Shown here: positions 1 through 8,970 of the stretch, piece after piece
Layout of the letters: every line of letters begins with the position of its first letter
Numbering within the stretch: the first letter of the stretch is position 1
Assembly (NCBI GenBank): GCA_003228095.2
Contig: QGNM01000005.1
Location: forward strand, 1 to 61,203
Source of the DNA: Chloroflexota bacterium
Lineage (GTDB): Bacteria; Chloroflexota; Dehalococcoidia; Lucifugimonadales; UBA2962
Length of the DNA: 61,203 nucleotides
Direction of reading: 5' to 3'
Translations under genes and position numbers: made by a program
Notes under the pieces: model-generated
Seen by the model: the letters and a program-made list of their open reading frames with translations, nothing else
Told to the model about the DNA's origin: nothing
The model's database searches: none

Positions 1-49
1 AGTCCTGATAAGACTGAGGTCCGTGGTTCGAGTCCACGTTGGCCCACCA
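1..49 (+). tRNA. tRNA-Ile (GAT), 3' part, cut by window edge
   Basis: The window opens inside an anticodon arm: loop ctgataa at 5-11 with anticodon GAT at 7-9. A T-arm follows at 22-38 (stem cgtgg/ccacg, loop ttcgagt), then acceptor strand ttggccc at 39-45, discriminator A46 and an encoded CCA at 47-49. GAT with a ttggccc acceptor fits tRNA-Ile. The 5' half lies outside the window. Confidence 0.93.
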
Positions 50-114
50 TAAGTTCTTCAGTACTTATATATTGAACCAATAGTTTTACAGAGATATTCT
101 AAAAAAAAGAGGTA

Positions 115-390
115 ATGAAATTGGAACTTTTTTGGAGAGAACGACGTAAAGGTGAACGCTTGATTTTGGTTACAGGCCCTGGGCAAGAAGAAGAGGTTGG
201 CGGAGTTAGAGAAACCAAAACGGGTTATGATGCTTTTGCTAAAACATTCGGATATGAACCAGGTCGTGCTGAAAAAGACATCACTTCAATGAATGAAGCT
301 AAATCTTTCGTTGAATCTTTTCGACCCTGGGAGCTTTTCACTGATATTGAAGGATTAGAACCAGAGCCTACTAGTCGACATGAGGCCTAG
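115..390 (+). CDS. Small conserved-looking protein, unknown function
   Basis: A 91-residue charged, soluble protein with no signal peptide or membrane segment. An agagg ribosome site lies just before the ATG. The N-terminus is basic (WRERRKGERL) and the C-terminus acidic and proline-rich. I do not recognise a domain. It sits between tRNA-Ile and a TatA-like gene that starts 20 nt downstream, so the two may be co-transcribed. The ribosome site and co-directional neighbour make it likely to be real. Confidence 0.65.
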   Translation: MKLELFWRERRKGERLILVTGPGQEEEVGGVRETKTGYDAFAKTFGYEPGRAEKDITSMNEAKSFVESFRPWELFTDIEGLEPEPTSRHEA

Positions 391-410
391 TAGAAAAGAA
401 AATATATAAA

Positions 411-539
411 ATGCCTATACACTTAGGACCGATAGAAATTTTAATAATAGTTGGTATCGTGGGATCGGTTCTGGGACTAGGTAGACTGACAGAGGTTAGT
501 GAAGTTATGTTAAAGGCAATTAGAAATATTAAAGGTTAG
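411..539 (+). CDS. Very short TatA/Hcf106-like protein
   Basis: Translation from ATG 411 gives 42 residues with the TatA layout: a short N-terminus with GPIE, a hydrophobic helix (LIIVGIVGSVLGLG), a hinge resembling FGxxKLPE (here GRLTEVSE), then a short amphipathic helix ending KAIRNIKG. TatA forms the twin-arginine translocation pore and is usually 60-90 residues. This copy lacks the charged C-terminal tail. The last 11 nt overlap the 3' end of the convergent MFS gene. It could be a minimal TatA or a related small membrane protein; the motif match is good but short. Confidence 0.6.
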   Translation: MPIHLGPIEILIIVGIVGSVLGLGRLTEVSEVMLKAIRNIKG

Positions 540-1776
540 TTTCATTATTTTCTTTTAATAGCGATAGTTTGCTGCATGCATTAATCATGGGAAAAGATAA
601 TGCTATAAGAATAGCTATTACTGGGAATACCCAATTTAAACCATAGAACTTCGCTATAGCCCCTCCTAATAAAGCTATTAGTCCACCTATAATCGGTGCG
701 ATACCATACATGATCGCGAATCCTTTTCCATGCATTTCTAGTGGTACATTCTCGCTTATTAATGTGTTAGTCAAAGGGGATCTCATATTTCCGAGTAATC
801 TTATAAAAGGAGCTAATACTAGCAGCCATGTACCTGTTGTCAGACTTATTGCTATCAAAAACGGTATTTGTATAATTAGGATTAAATTGAGAGATTTATA
901 AATACCTATTTTAGTCCCTAATACGCCACCATAAAGGCTTCCTGGGACTCCCGCTAGAACCATTAAGCTTACAAACAGGCCGGTTAGCGATAGTCCTATT
1001 ACCTTTGTTTCTTTCAGCCCGCCTATTTCTGCTACTGCTATAGGCATAAATGTATCTAAACCTGTTGCAGCGGCCTCGGTGATTATCAATATCGCATATG
1101 TCATAAGCACCAAAGGGTTTGCAAATGTTTTTATAACCGATTTGACTTGATATTTAATGCTTTGGTTGCTTGAATTTACTGCTTGATACTTATCATATTC
1201 TTGATCAATAAGTGGTAAGAACAGTAAGGGTATGAGTGAAATAAATCCTGCAGCTAAGAAAGCATTTTTCCATCCGAAAGATAAACCAATTGAAGTCAAC
1301 AGTATTGGGATTAAACTCATTCCAATACATCCAGCTGATTCATGAAGACCTAAAGCTTTGGTTTTAGATTTTATGAACCTTGTTAGAGAAGAAAGTCCAA
1401 CAGGGTGATATATACCTGTACCTATGCCTAATACTGCAACTGCGAAAAGCAGCATGGTTTGGTTGATTGAGAGGTAAACCAAAAAACAGCCCAAGGCGGA
1501 AAGTATTGCAAAACTAGAATATATTAATTTACTACTATATTTATCCGCAAGAATTCCTGATATTACACCTGAAAAACCTCTAGATACAATCATAATATTT
1601 GCTACTAAGCCTAAAAAGAAAAAATCATCATAATCAACAGCAATTAAGAATAGCAAGGCAGGGTAAATCATGTGCCAAGCGTCGCATATTGCGTGCGATA
1701 AACCTGTGAAAATTAATAGATTCCGATCTTTTTTGTTAAAGACTTGGGGTGTAGTATCAAGTAGATCTCTAGTCAT
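529..1776 (-). CDS. MFS transporter
   Basis: A 415-residue integral membrane protein with about 12 hydrophobic segments. The loop after TM2 carries SGVISGILADKYSSK, the usual MFS signature area (G-x-L-A-D-[KR]), followed by a second half of similar layout. The substrate cannot be told; the general look resembles fosmidomycin-resistance or sugar-phosphate-type MFS. ATG start, and the length is normal for the family. It is transcribed away from the lipoprotein gene at 1908. Confidence 0.85.
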   Translation of the reverse strand: MTRDLLDTTPQVFNKKDRNLLIFTGLSHAICDAWHMIYPALLFLIAVDYDDFFFLGLVANIMIVSRGFSGVISGILADKYSSKLIYSSFAILSALGCFLVYLSINQTMLLFAVAVLGIGTGIYHPVGLSSLTRFIKSKTKALGLHESAGCIGMSLIPILLTSIGLSFGWKNAFLAAGFISLIPLLFLPLIDQEYDKYQAVNSSNQSIKYQVKSVIKTFANPLVLMTYAILIITEAAATGLDTFMPIAVAEIGGLKETKVIGLSLTGLFVSLMVLAGVPGSLYGGVLGTKIGIYKSLNLILIIQIPFLIAISLTTGTWLLVLAPFIRLLGNMRSPLTNTLISENVPLEMHGKGFAIMYGIAPIIGGLIALLGGAIAKFYGLNWVFPVIAILIALSFPMINACSKLSLLKENNETNL

Positions 1777-1833
1777 CGATATAAGTTATGTATTTATTAT
1801 TTAGAATACAAGAGAATGTTTGCGTATAAATTC

Positions 1834-1856
1834 GAAAAAAGTAACTAACTTTTTTC
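1834..1856. repeat. Perfect 9-bp inverted repeat between divergent genes
   Basis: gaaaaaagt (1834-1842), a 5-nt loop, then acttttttc (1848-1856). It lies between the divergent MFS and lipoprotein genes. It could be an operator or just AT-rich symmetry; no function is demonstrated. Confidence 0.4.
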
Positions 1857-1907
1857 AGATTAGAGACGTTAAATTTATTAATACAAAAAATAAAATAGGA
1901 AAATCTA

Positions 1908-2801
1908 TTGATAATTATCGCCATATCGACCTTAAGTAGTTCATTAAATTTATTGAGTGAACTACGACACCAAATAAAACTCATAGTATTCATGTCTTTA
2001 ATGATACTAGCTTTGTTTCTTATATCTTGTTCAGGTAACGAAGAGAGTGATGCCAAGTCTATTCAAGATACTGTGTCCGTATCAGCGCCTATTAGAGAAG
2101 TGATTGTAGCTTCTAATCCAGATAATAATGAGCACACTGTTTTCGTGTTATCCGCACAATTATTTAAGTGTCATAAACCTTCAGTATGGAATATAGAAAG
2201 GCAAGGCGATTTAATTAATATTGATGTTTTTAATTTGCAGCCAGTTGTGTTACCTGATGATTGTAAAGAAAGTTTAAGTACTACACAAAACGAAATTAAT
2301 ATTGGAGCAGATTATGAGATAGGTAATACATACACCGTAATAGTAAATGGTTTCACGAAAGCATTTATAGCAGGAGGAGAGGACTTGAAGGGTTTGGATG
2401 CAGCTAAAACAGAGATTATTGAAGAAGAGAAGGAATTCATACAAGAAATTAAATTGAATCCTGAATTACCGGCAATTGATGCTCCTGTTATGTCAAAGAG
2501 TATTGATGCGGATTGGAATTTTGAAACCCGTAAAGTAATTATTACTATTTTAGTGACTACAAAGCCAGAAGAACCTGTTGAAGGGTTAACTGTTGAAGTT
2601 TCTTTATCAGGACCTGTAGGTCCCGATATTCAGTCACTTACTGCTAAGAAAATAACTTCACAAAATGGAATAGCTACATTTGATGCGGTTTTAGATAAAG
2701 ATGGGTCATATATGTTTTCTGTTGAATACATAAATGGTAGGGGAGTCCAGTTTGACAAGGAATCAGGAGAGTCATATTTACAGATTGATATAGGTGATTA
2801 G
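1908..2801 (+). CDS. Secreted lipoprotein with Ig-like C-terminal domain
   Basis: 297 residues from a TTG that has an agga ribosome site 7 nt upstream; later starts at TTG 1953 or ATG 1992 would give a more usual lipoprotein signal length. The signal ends in a lipobox, LISC-SG, so a diacylglycerol-anchored exported protein is expected. The middle part has a Cys pair (KCHKP, DDCKE) and a strand-rich stretch. The last ~100 residues look like an immunoglobulin/carboxypeptidase-regulatory-type beta domain (VEGLTVEVSLSGP, GIATFDAV). Function unknown. Its stop overlaps the convergent amidohydrolase stop by 4 nt. Confidence 0.72.
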   Translation: MIIIAISTLSSSLNLLSELRHQIKLIVFMSLMILALFLISCSGNEESDAKSIQDTVSVSAPIREVIVASNPDNNEHTVFVLSAQLFKCHKPSVWNIERQGDLINIDVFNLQPVVLPDDCKESLSTTQNEINIGADYEIGNTYTVIVNGFTKAFIAGGEDLKGLDAAKTEIIEEEKEFIQEIKLNPELPAIDAPVMSKSIDADWNFETRKVIITILVTTKPEEPVEGLTVEVSLSGPVGPDIQSLTAKKITSQNGIATFDAVLDKDGSYMFSVEYINGRGVQFDKESGESYLQIDIGD

Positions 2802-4381
2802 TCTCGGCCGCGCCTTAGCGACTTACCAGGTAGTGCGAGAGTATTGGTTCCATTATCTATTACCAATTCTCCGTTAACTATCACATAGTCGATACCTATT
2901 GGGAACTGTTTCGGGTTTAATCTAGAGGCGTGAGTTTTTACCGTTTTGGGATCAAAAATCACTATGTCGGCTTTCATATCGTCTCGTAATATTCCACGGT
3001 CTTTTAAACCAAGCCGTTGTGCTGGGAATGAAGTCATTTTCCTAATTGCTTCAGGTAAACGCAGATGTTTCTCAGCTCTCACGAATTCTGCCAATACAAT
3101 TGGAAAGCAACCATATGTTCTGGGATTTGGGTAATCACCAAATAGAATAGCATCACTGGCTATCATTCCATATGGATGTGATACGAAAGCTGGTAATGTA
3201 TGAGCGTTAGTGCCAGTTCCAACCTGAGAAATTCCAAGGTTTTCTTCAATAAGAAGCTCAATCATTACGTCAACGGGATCCTTCTGTTTTAAGTTAGATA
3301 TTTCTGAGAGTGACATTCCTTCATATTTTTTATTAAAAGATTTAGTGAATGCAGTTAACCACAGGTCATCCCACTTAAAGGGGGCATCACTTTGCGATTG
3401 GATTTCCTTTTTAATTTTCTCTTTAATAGTTGAGTCGTTTAGCCTGTTCATTGTATCTTTTGGCCCTCCACTTTTACTCCATAATGGCAATTGTATTGTG
3501 AGTGAAGTTCCCGAATAGGGATAGGTGTAACAATCAAATGTTACATCCATCCCCTCGTTTCTATTGTTATCAACTAAATCTAAATAATCTAAATGACTTC
3601 CGTCTCCGACAAAGCTTTGCCGGTAATGTGTTAAATGTATTGGGATACCGCTCTTTTTGCCAATTTCAATTGCTTCTTCCCATGGAGCTAATGTTCCATT
3701 ATTTTTTAAGCTAGCTCTTGTGTGTGTATGATAAAACCCTCCTAGTTCATTAGCCGTCTTAGAGATGGCTATGAGTTCATCTGTACTGGCATAAGCCCCT
3801 GGAGGGTAGTCTAAACCAGTTGAAATACCCCAGGCACCTTCTTCCATGGCTTCACGAACTACCGCTTGCATATTATGGATCTGTTTTTCGGTTGCTGGAA
3901 TGTCATCCCATCCGACTGACCAGATTCGCACAGGAGAATTCCCTAATATGATTGCCATATTAACTGCAACTTTATTGTCATATTTGGTCAGTTGATCAGC
4001 TACCGTTAACCAGTCAGCAGGGATAGGAGGATACCCATTCAACCCAGAGTCAAGCCAAATGTATCTATTCAGCTCATCTACTGTTTTGAAGGGGGCATGC
4101 GATATGCCGTCTATTCCAATTAACTCGGTTGTGACTCCCTGGCGGACTTTAGGATCGTGGTTTGGTTCTCCTAGTATTGTTAGTCCGGCATGCGAATGTA
4201 GATCTATAAACCCAGGGCATACCACCATATTTGTGGCATCAATTATTCTGTTAGCTTGAATTTCATTATTGCTACCCCGAAGTATATGAATCGAATCCCC
4301 GGAGACTCCTACTGATCCATAAAATCCCTCGCTACCAGTTCCGTCAATTATCAGTGCATTTTTTATAAGTATGTTAAACAT
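2798..4381 (-). CDS. N-acyl-D-amino-acid deacylase-type amidohydrolase
   Basis: 527 residues, normal for D-aminoacylase/dihydroorotase-like amidohydrolases, which remove acyl groups from D-amino acids in the cytosol. Seen: the metal motif HSH (H62, H64), the GVTTELIG stretch (82-89), later metal His motifs (HTHTR; HLTHYRQ), the catalytic Asp in IASDAILFGD, and the C-terminal strand block GKADIVIFD-type. The Cys that bridges metals in typical D-aminoacylase (GNCG) is Asp91 here (GIDG). A paralogue with the same change lies at 42965-44533. The substrate is inferred only from family. Confidence 0.85.
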   Translation of the reverse strand: MFNILIKNALIIDGTGSEGFYGSVGVSGDSIHILRGSNNEIQANRIIDATNMVVCPGFIDLHSHAGLTILGEPNHDPKVRQGVTTELIGIDGISHAPFKTVDELNRYIWLDSGLNGYPPIPADWLTVADQLTKYDNKVAVNMAIILGNSPVRIWSVGWDDIPATEKQIHNMQAVVREAMEEGAWGISTGLDYPPGAYASTDELIAISKTANELGGFYHTHTRASLKNNGTLAPWEEAIEIGKKSGIPIHLTHYRQSFVGDGSHLDYLDLVDNNRNEGMDVTFDCYTYPYSGTSLTIQLPLWSKSGGPKDTMNRLNDSTIKEKIKKEIQSQSDAPFKWDDLWLTAFTKSFNKKYEGMSLSEISNLKQKDPVDVMIELLIEENLGISQVGTGTNAHTLPAFVSHPYGMIASDAILFGDYPNPRTYGCFPIVLAEFVRAEKHLRLPEAIRKMTSFPAQRLGLKDRGILRDDMKADIVIFDPKTVKTHASRLNPKQFPIGIDYVIVNGELVIDNGTNTLALPGKSLRRGRD

Positions 4382-4569
4382 TTAGACAACCAATTTAATA
4401 AGTTATATTGTAGTCGGTTATTGAAAATAAATTCATCTATTGTTTGCTTTTATAGGTATATGACATGCTAACTCATGGTTTTAAGTTATTGTTCTATTAG
4501 GGTTGTTACTGATATTTTTATTAAACAAACAGATTTAACAATAATTTTAAGAACTAACCAAGGAGTAAA

Positions 4570-5484
4570 TTGAAAGCAGTATTAACCGGAGGTGCAGGTT
4601 TTATTGGCTCGCATATAGCCGATGATCTTATAGATAAGGGGGTGGAAGTTCTTGTTATTGATGACCTTTCCTCAGGTTCTTTATCTAATTTGTCAAAAAG
4701 AGTGGAGTTTTTAAACCTCAACATCGCCGATCGTAAATTATCTGATGGGTTAAAAAATTTCAAAGCAGACATGTTGATTCATTGTGCTGCACAAGCCTCT
4801 GTATCTCACTCAATTCATGCCCCAGCTTTTGATGCAGAAGTGAACATATTAAATGGTTTAAAAATTATGAATTATGCCATGGAATCTGGAGTTGGTTCAT
4901 ATGTGTATTTAAATACCGGTGGTGCATTATATGGCGAGCCACAATATCTGCCTTGTGATGAGCAACATCCGATTAACCCTATTAGCCCATATGGATTGAG
5001 TAAATGGACTTTGGAAAATTACTTCGACTTATTGCTACCAGCTTCTGCAAAATTCACCAGTCTGCGCCTCGCAAATGTGTATGGTCCACGCCAAGACCCT
5101 GGAGGTGAAGCAGGAGTAGTCGCTATATTTGCTCAAAAGATGCTTAATGGTGAAGATATCAAGATTTTTGGAGATGGAGATCAAAGTAGAGACTTCGTTT
5201 ATGTTAAGGATGTCGTAGCATCTGTAATTGCTGCATTGGAAACGGGAGTACAAGGACATATAAACATTGGCTCTGGTGAACAGACATCCGTTAATCAGAT
5301 TTTTGAACATTTAAGCTCTGAGATTGGATATACAACCCCCCCTATTTATGAATCAGAGCGAGAAGGTGATGTCAGGCACATATATCTAAGCATTGAAAAA
5401 GCGAAAGAAGATTTGGGATGGACGGCTAAAATGAATTTAGAAGAAGGTCTAAAGCAGACTGTTAATATATTGAGACACAGATAA
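4570..5484 (+). CDS. NAD-dependent sugar-nucleotide epimerase/dehydratase (GalE-like)
   Basis: 304-residue extended SDR. The N-terminal Rossmann motif TGGAGFIGSH (6-15), the YxxxK pair Y141/K145 (SPYGLSK) and the NVYGPRQDP substrate-domain motif are all present. This class interconverts UDP-sugars, for example UDP-glucose/UDP-galactose, for envelope polysaccharide. TTG start at 4570 with an aaggag site 6 nt upstream. The exact substrate cannot be told. It stands alone; the next gene converges 6 nt beyond its stop. Confidence 0.88.
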   Translation: MKAVLTGGAGFIGSHIADDLIDKGVEVLVIDDLSSGSLSNLSKRVEFLNLNIADRKLSDGLKNFKADMLIHCAAQASVSHSIHAPAFDAEVNILNGLKIMNYAMESGVGSYVYLNTGGALYGEPQYLPCDEQHPINPISPYGLSKWTLENYFDLLLPASAKFTSLRLANVYGPRQDPGGEAGVVAIFAQKMLNGEDIKIFGDGDQSRDFVYVKDVVASVIAALETGVQGHINIGSGEQTSVNQIFEHLSSEIGYTTPPIYESEREGDVRHIYLSIEKAKEDLGWTAKMNLEEGLKQTVNILRHR

Positions 5485-5490
5485 ATGGCT

Positions 5491-6495
5491 TTAGCTAGAT
5501 TTAAGAGTCTTGATAACTCGGTACTTTTTGTTTAACCCTTTATTCCCGTCTTTCATGCAATTCATTGTTGGAACGCTTTTAGTGTATTGAATCTTAAATT
5601 CAAAACCGTGCTTTGAATTTAATTGAGGTTCTAAATAAAAGGCGGAAACAATATGGGAATCATTTTTACTTAATGATTCAATTGTGGAAATTTGTTTTTT
5701 CATGTCGATCCAGTTCCAACCTAAATCGAACAACAATTCTTTCTCTGCGTTTTGCTCTTGTTCAGAAGATAGTAGTGCGCAACCTCGGTAATTTCTGATT
5801 AGCGTTTTTATTGGCTCTGATTTAGCTATTATTGAATCTAAAGTCAACTCATTTACATATGCCCAATACCGACCTTGAGGTAGATCTATAACGGTTGGTG
5901 CGAATCTGTGCCCGCCGGTATGACTGGTTCTCCAAATACGGATAGAGTGCATAAGGTTATTAGATTGTGAGTATTTGCTTCGCAATTGGTTGTATAAAGG
6001 TACGGCAATCGACCCACAACATCTATCTCGATTACCATGAGTGCAAATCAATATATCTCTCATTGATTGATGATCTTGTTTAAACTTTGCGTATATTTTT
6101 GCCTGTTCAGAGTTTTCTAAAATAGAGATACATAGATCGGTTAACGACTTTTCGGGGATTAAATATTCTAAGCGATGAGTCGCTAGTAGAAATTTTGGAT
6201 CTTTAGTAAATAAGATGACTCTTCGCATACCAGGTTTTGAGTAATATTCGTCTGGTAAGATACATTGGAGTCTGATGCTATGTCCCGCCTGGTTTAATTT
6301 ATTTATACAATTAGTTATAGATGCATCAAAATGCTTTGATTCCTCAATTTTTACTGACCACGGAGGGGGCAATTCAATTATGATACATTTTTCCCATAGA
6401 GGGGCCGTCCCTATTGGGTCCTCTTCTAGCAACTGAGATAATTCGGAACAAAGCTTTAACATAGACTTTTGTTTACATATCGATAATTCTGTCAT
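5491..6495 (-). CDS. Sucrase/ferredoxin-like (Apd1-type) thioredoxin-fold protein
   Basis: 334 residues of the sucrase/ferredoxin-like family. These are thioredoxin-fold [2Fe-2S] proteins whose cluster is held by two Cys and two His, as in yeast Apd1. Seen: C151-THGNRDR-CC (159/160)-GSIAVPL, then RTSHTGGHRFAPT with H192 and H196, the family hallmark. The reaction is unproven; an electron-transfer or redox-metabolite role is likely. Divergently transcribed from the alcohol dehydrogenase gene. Confidence 0.85.
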   Translation of the reverse strand: MTELSICKQKSMLKLCSELSQLLEEDPIGTAPLWEKCIIIELPPPWSVKIEESKHFDASITNCINKLNQAGHSIRLQCILPDEYYSKPGMRRVILFTKDPKFLLATHRLEYLIPEKSLTDLCISILENSEQAKIYAKFKQDHQSMRDILICTHGNRDRCCGSIAVPLYNQLRSKYSQSNNLMHSIRIWRTSHTGGHRFAPTVIDLPQGRYWAYVNELTLDSIIAKSEPIKTLIRNYRGCALLSSEQEQNAEKELLFDLGWNWIDMKKQISTIESLSKNDSHIVSAFYLEPQLNSKHGFEFKIQYTKSVPTMNCMKDGNKGLNKKYRVIKTLKSS

Positions 6496-6564
6496 TTACT
6501 ACTAAACATTTATTGTCTGAAGTATATTATGATTCATTTTTATTGGATTACAAACAAGTCAGAG

Positions 6565-6582
6565 TTTAAACTATGGTTTAAA
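6565..6582. promoter_or_regulatory. Inverted repeat in a divergent promoter region (possible operator)
   Basis: tttaaac-tatg-gtttaaa lies 30 nt before the alcohol dehydrogenase ATG, between two divergent genes. The position suits a repressor site, but this rests on symmetry alone. Confidence 0.3.
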
Positions 6583-6612
6583 TAAGTGATATTTTAATTT
6601 AAGGGAATTTAT

Positions 6613-7701
6613 ATGAAAGCTGCTGTACTTTACGAAGCAAATACTCCGTTAGTCGTCGAGGAACTTAACTTAAGTCCTCCAAAATTTGGGGAAGTTAAAG
6701 TCAGAATGGCTGCTGCTGGAGTGTGCGCCAGTGATCATCATTGGATGACTGGAGAGATGCGCGGCCAAATGCCAATTGTACTCGGACATGAAGGGTCAGC
6801 AATTGTTGAGGAAGTTGGGGAAGGAGTAACCAGAGTAAAGCCAGGAGATCGTTGCATATTGTCTTTTGTATCTAGTTGCGGATATTGTCGCCTATGTAGA
6901 ACAGGCAGCCCGCAATTGTGTGACACAGTAGCTACGACAGGATCGACACTGTTTGATGGAACGACTCGCTTAAGTAAAGGCAAAGCTCCTGTTTATCAGA
7001 TGGCCAAGGTTGGGATTTTTTCCGAAATGGGTGTCGTGCCTGAACAAGCATGCCACAAAATGCCTGATTCAGTGCCATTTGATGTGGCTGCTTTGATCGG
7101 ATGCTCAGTAACTACGGGTGTTGGTGCAGTTATCAATAATGCTGCATCTCGACCCGGTGCAACCGTAGCGGTGTTTGGATGCGGGGGAGTTGGGCTGAAT
7201 GTAATACAGGGTGCAAAACTAATGGGAGCCTCAAGAATAATAGCTGTTGATATATACAATCATAAATTAGAGTTCACATATAAATTTGGAGCCACAGAAG
7301 TTATTAATTCAAAAGAAGTAGACGCTGTTGAAGAAATCAAAAATATGACCGAAGGGGGAGTGGATTTAGCTTTTGATAGCTTTGGGTCTGCTGTTACGAC
7401 TTCAGCCGCAGTTAATTCTTTAAGAAAGAATGGTACAGCCGTATTAGTTGGTTTAGCTCCACTCGGAGCTGAAGCTCCTATTAATATGGTTGACTTAGTA
7501 AGATCCCAGAAGACTTTAATTGGTAGTTATTATGGCTCAGCAAGCTCTCACGAAACTTTTGACAAATTAATAGATTGGTATCTTAAGGGCCGATTAAATA
7601 TAGACGAATTGATAACAAGGCGATACTCATTAGAGGAAATCAATGAAGGTTTTGATGCATTAAGTCGTGGCGAAGATGGACGCGGAGTCATCATTTTTTA
7701 G
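6613..7701 (+). CDS. Zinc-dependent alcohol dehydrogenase (MDR family)
   Basis: 362 residues, class-III-like zinc alcohol dehydrogenase that oxidises alcohols with NAD(P). Catalytic zinc ligands C38 and the GHE motif (H59, E60) are present. The structural zinc site has four Cys (C89, C92, C95, C103). The nucleotide-binding motif VAVFGCGGVGLNVIQGA sits near the middle. ATG start with an aaggga site. It resembles benzyl-alcohol/NDMA-dependent enzymes; the substrate is unknown. The MFS gene follows closely, so the two may form an alcohol or aromatic-substrate unit. Confidence 0.92.
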   Translation: MKAAVLYEANTPLVVEELNLSPPKFGEVKVRMAAAGVCASDHHWMTGEMRGQMPIVLGHEGSAIVEEVGEGVTRVKPGDRCILSFVSSCGYCRLCRTGSPQLCDTVATTGSTLFDGTTRLSKGKAPVYQMAKVGIFSEMGVVPEQACHKMPDSVPFDVAALIGCSVTTGVGAVINNAASRPGATVAVFGCGGVGLNVIQGAKLMGASRIIAVDIYNHKLEFTYKFGATEVINSKEVDAVEEIKNMTEGGVDLAFDSFGSAVTTSAAVNSLRKNGTAVLVGLAPLGAEAPINMVDLVRSQKTLIGSYYGSASSHETFDKLIDWYLKGRLNIDELITRRYSLEEINEGFDALSRGEDGRGVIIF

Positions 7702-7724
7702 TCTATTCAGTCGGAGTTATTGAT

Positions 7725-8966
7725 ATTTTAAAAAACAAGAATCCGTTTGGATTTCATCGTGGTTGGGCGGTAGTAGCTGTAACTTTTTTATCTGCTGCAT
7801 TAGCAATTGGAGCATCAAATTATGCTTTTGGTTTATTTGTAGAACCACTAGCTAATGAGTTTGGTTGGGGCAGAACTTATATTAGCGCATCATTGTCTTT
7901 TATGGCTTTGGGAAGTTTAACAAGCCCGCTTATTGGCAGATTAATGGACCGATACGGCGCGAAACCGATTATGTGTAGTTCACTAATAATTATGTGTGTC
8001 GGCTTTGTATTACGCCCTTTTATGACTGAACTTTGGCATTGGTACGCCTTGTCAGCCTTGCAGTTTGGTGCTTTAAATGGAGCATCTATTTTACCTGCAG
8101 GTCGTCTAGTGGGTCTTTGGTTTCCAAAAACTCGAGGTAGAGTAATGGGCATGACCATGATGGGTAATAATTTTGGTGGATTAACTCTTCCTATACTTAT
8201 AGGTTTGTCAATTGGGGATAATGCATCTTGGGATGTCGCGTATCTATATGTTGCCATTGCGGCGTTAATTATTGCTATTTTCTCGTTTATTATTGTGAAG
8301 GAACCTTATATAGAAAAAATTGAATTAGAAATTGATGAAGTTAGAACTGAAGATCTCGGCGATGCTAATTGGAGCGTCAAAAAGTTACTTAGAAACCCTA
8401 CGTTCTATGCGATAACTCTCGCGATTATGCTAGGCAATTTTACATACACCACCATCCTTGGTCATGTTTTTGTGTATTTAGTTGATATAGATATATCCGA
8501 GACATCCGCCGCATTGTGCCTGACGGTTTTAGCAGGTTTTGGAATGCTTGGGAAAGTCATTCTAGGGTACTCCACGGAGAAGATTCAAACACGATTTGTG
8601 ATGATGGTTTGCTTTATGGGGCAGATATGTGGAATTATCTTGATTTTATTGCTTGGAGGCGGAGTAGGAATATGGTTTGCGGTCGCATTGTTTGGCTTTT
8701 TCATGGGATCATTTGGAGCACTTGTTCCTTTATTGGTGCAAGATTCATTTGGTTTAAGAAATTTTGGCACAATAATGGGATATATATCTGTGACCACAGT
8801 AATATCGTTTGGGTTAGGTCCTATTATTGCCGGATTATCCTATGACTTACTAGGAGGATATCAAGCTGCCTTTATGTTAGTAGCTATATTGTTCGGAATT
8901 GCAACATTTGCGCTATACTGGGCAGAGGGAAATCAAAATATAAATGTGCAACATGCAAGGAATTAA
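7725..8966 (+). CDS. MFS transporter with no canonical start codon at the expected place
   Basis: The protein is a monocarboxylate/oxalate-formate-type MFS carrier: GRLMDRYGAKP after TM2 and GRLVGLWFPKTRGRVMG before TM5. The first ATG/GTG/TTG in frame is TTG 7893, but starting there would delete TM1. The same frame is clearly coding upstream (GWAVVAVTFLSAALAIGASN, then FGLFVEPLANEFGW). It is open to 7702 without ATG, GTG or TTG. An ATT at 7725 sits 8 nt after a ggag site and would give 413 residues, the normal size. An indel near 7726-7735 is the alternative. The coordinate given is the ATT proposal. Confidence 0.8.
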   Translation: MLKNKNPFGFHRGWAVVAVTFLSAALAIGASNYAFGLFVEPLANEFGWGRTYISASLSFMALGSLTSPLIGRLMDRYGAKPIMCSSLIIMCVGFVLRPFMTELWHWYALSALQFGALNGASILPAGRLVGLWFPKTRGRVMGMTMMGNNFGGLTLPILIGLSIGDNASWDVAYLYVAIAALIIAIFSFIIVKEPYIEKIELEIDEVRTEDLGDANWSVKKLLRNPTFYAITLAIMLGNFTYTTILGHVFVYLVDIDISETSAALCLTVLAGFGMLGKVILGYSTEKIQTRFVMMVCFMGQICGIILILLLGGGVGIWFAVALFGFFMGSFGALVPLLVQDSFGLRNFGTIMGYISVTTVISFGLGPIIAGLSYDLLGGYQAAFMLVAILFGIATFALYWAEGNQNINVQHARN

Positions 8967-8970
8967 CTAA

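Noticed and set aside
1769-2056. 95-residue minus-strand frame over the lipoprotein start
   Set aside because: Overlaps the lipoprotein signal region on the other strand; its composition looks like antisense of a hydrophobic coding stretch.
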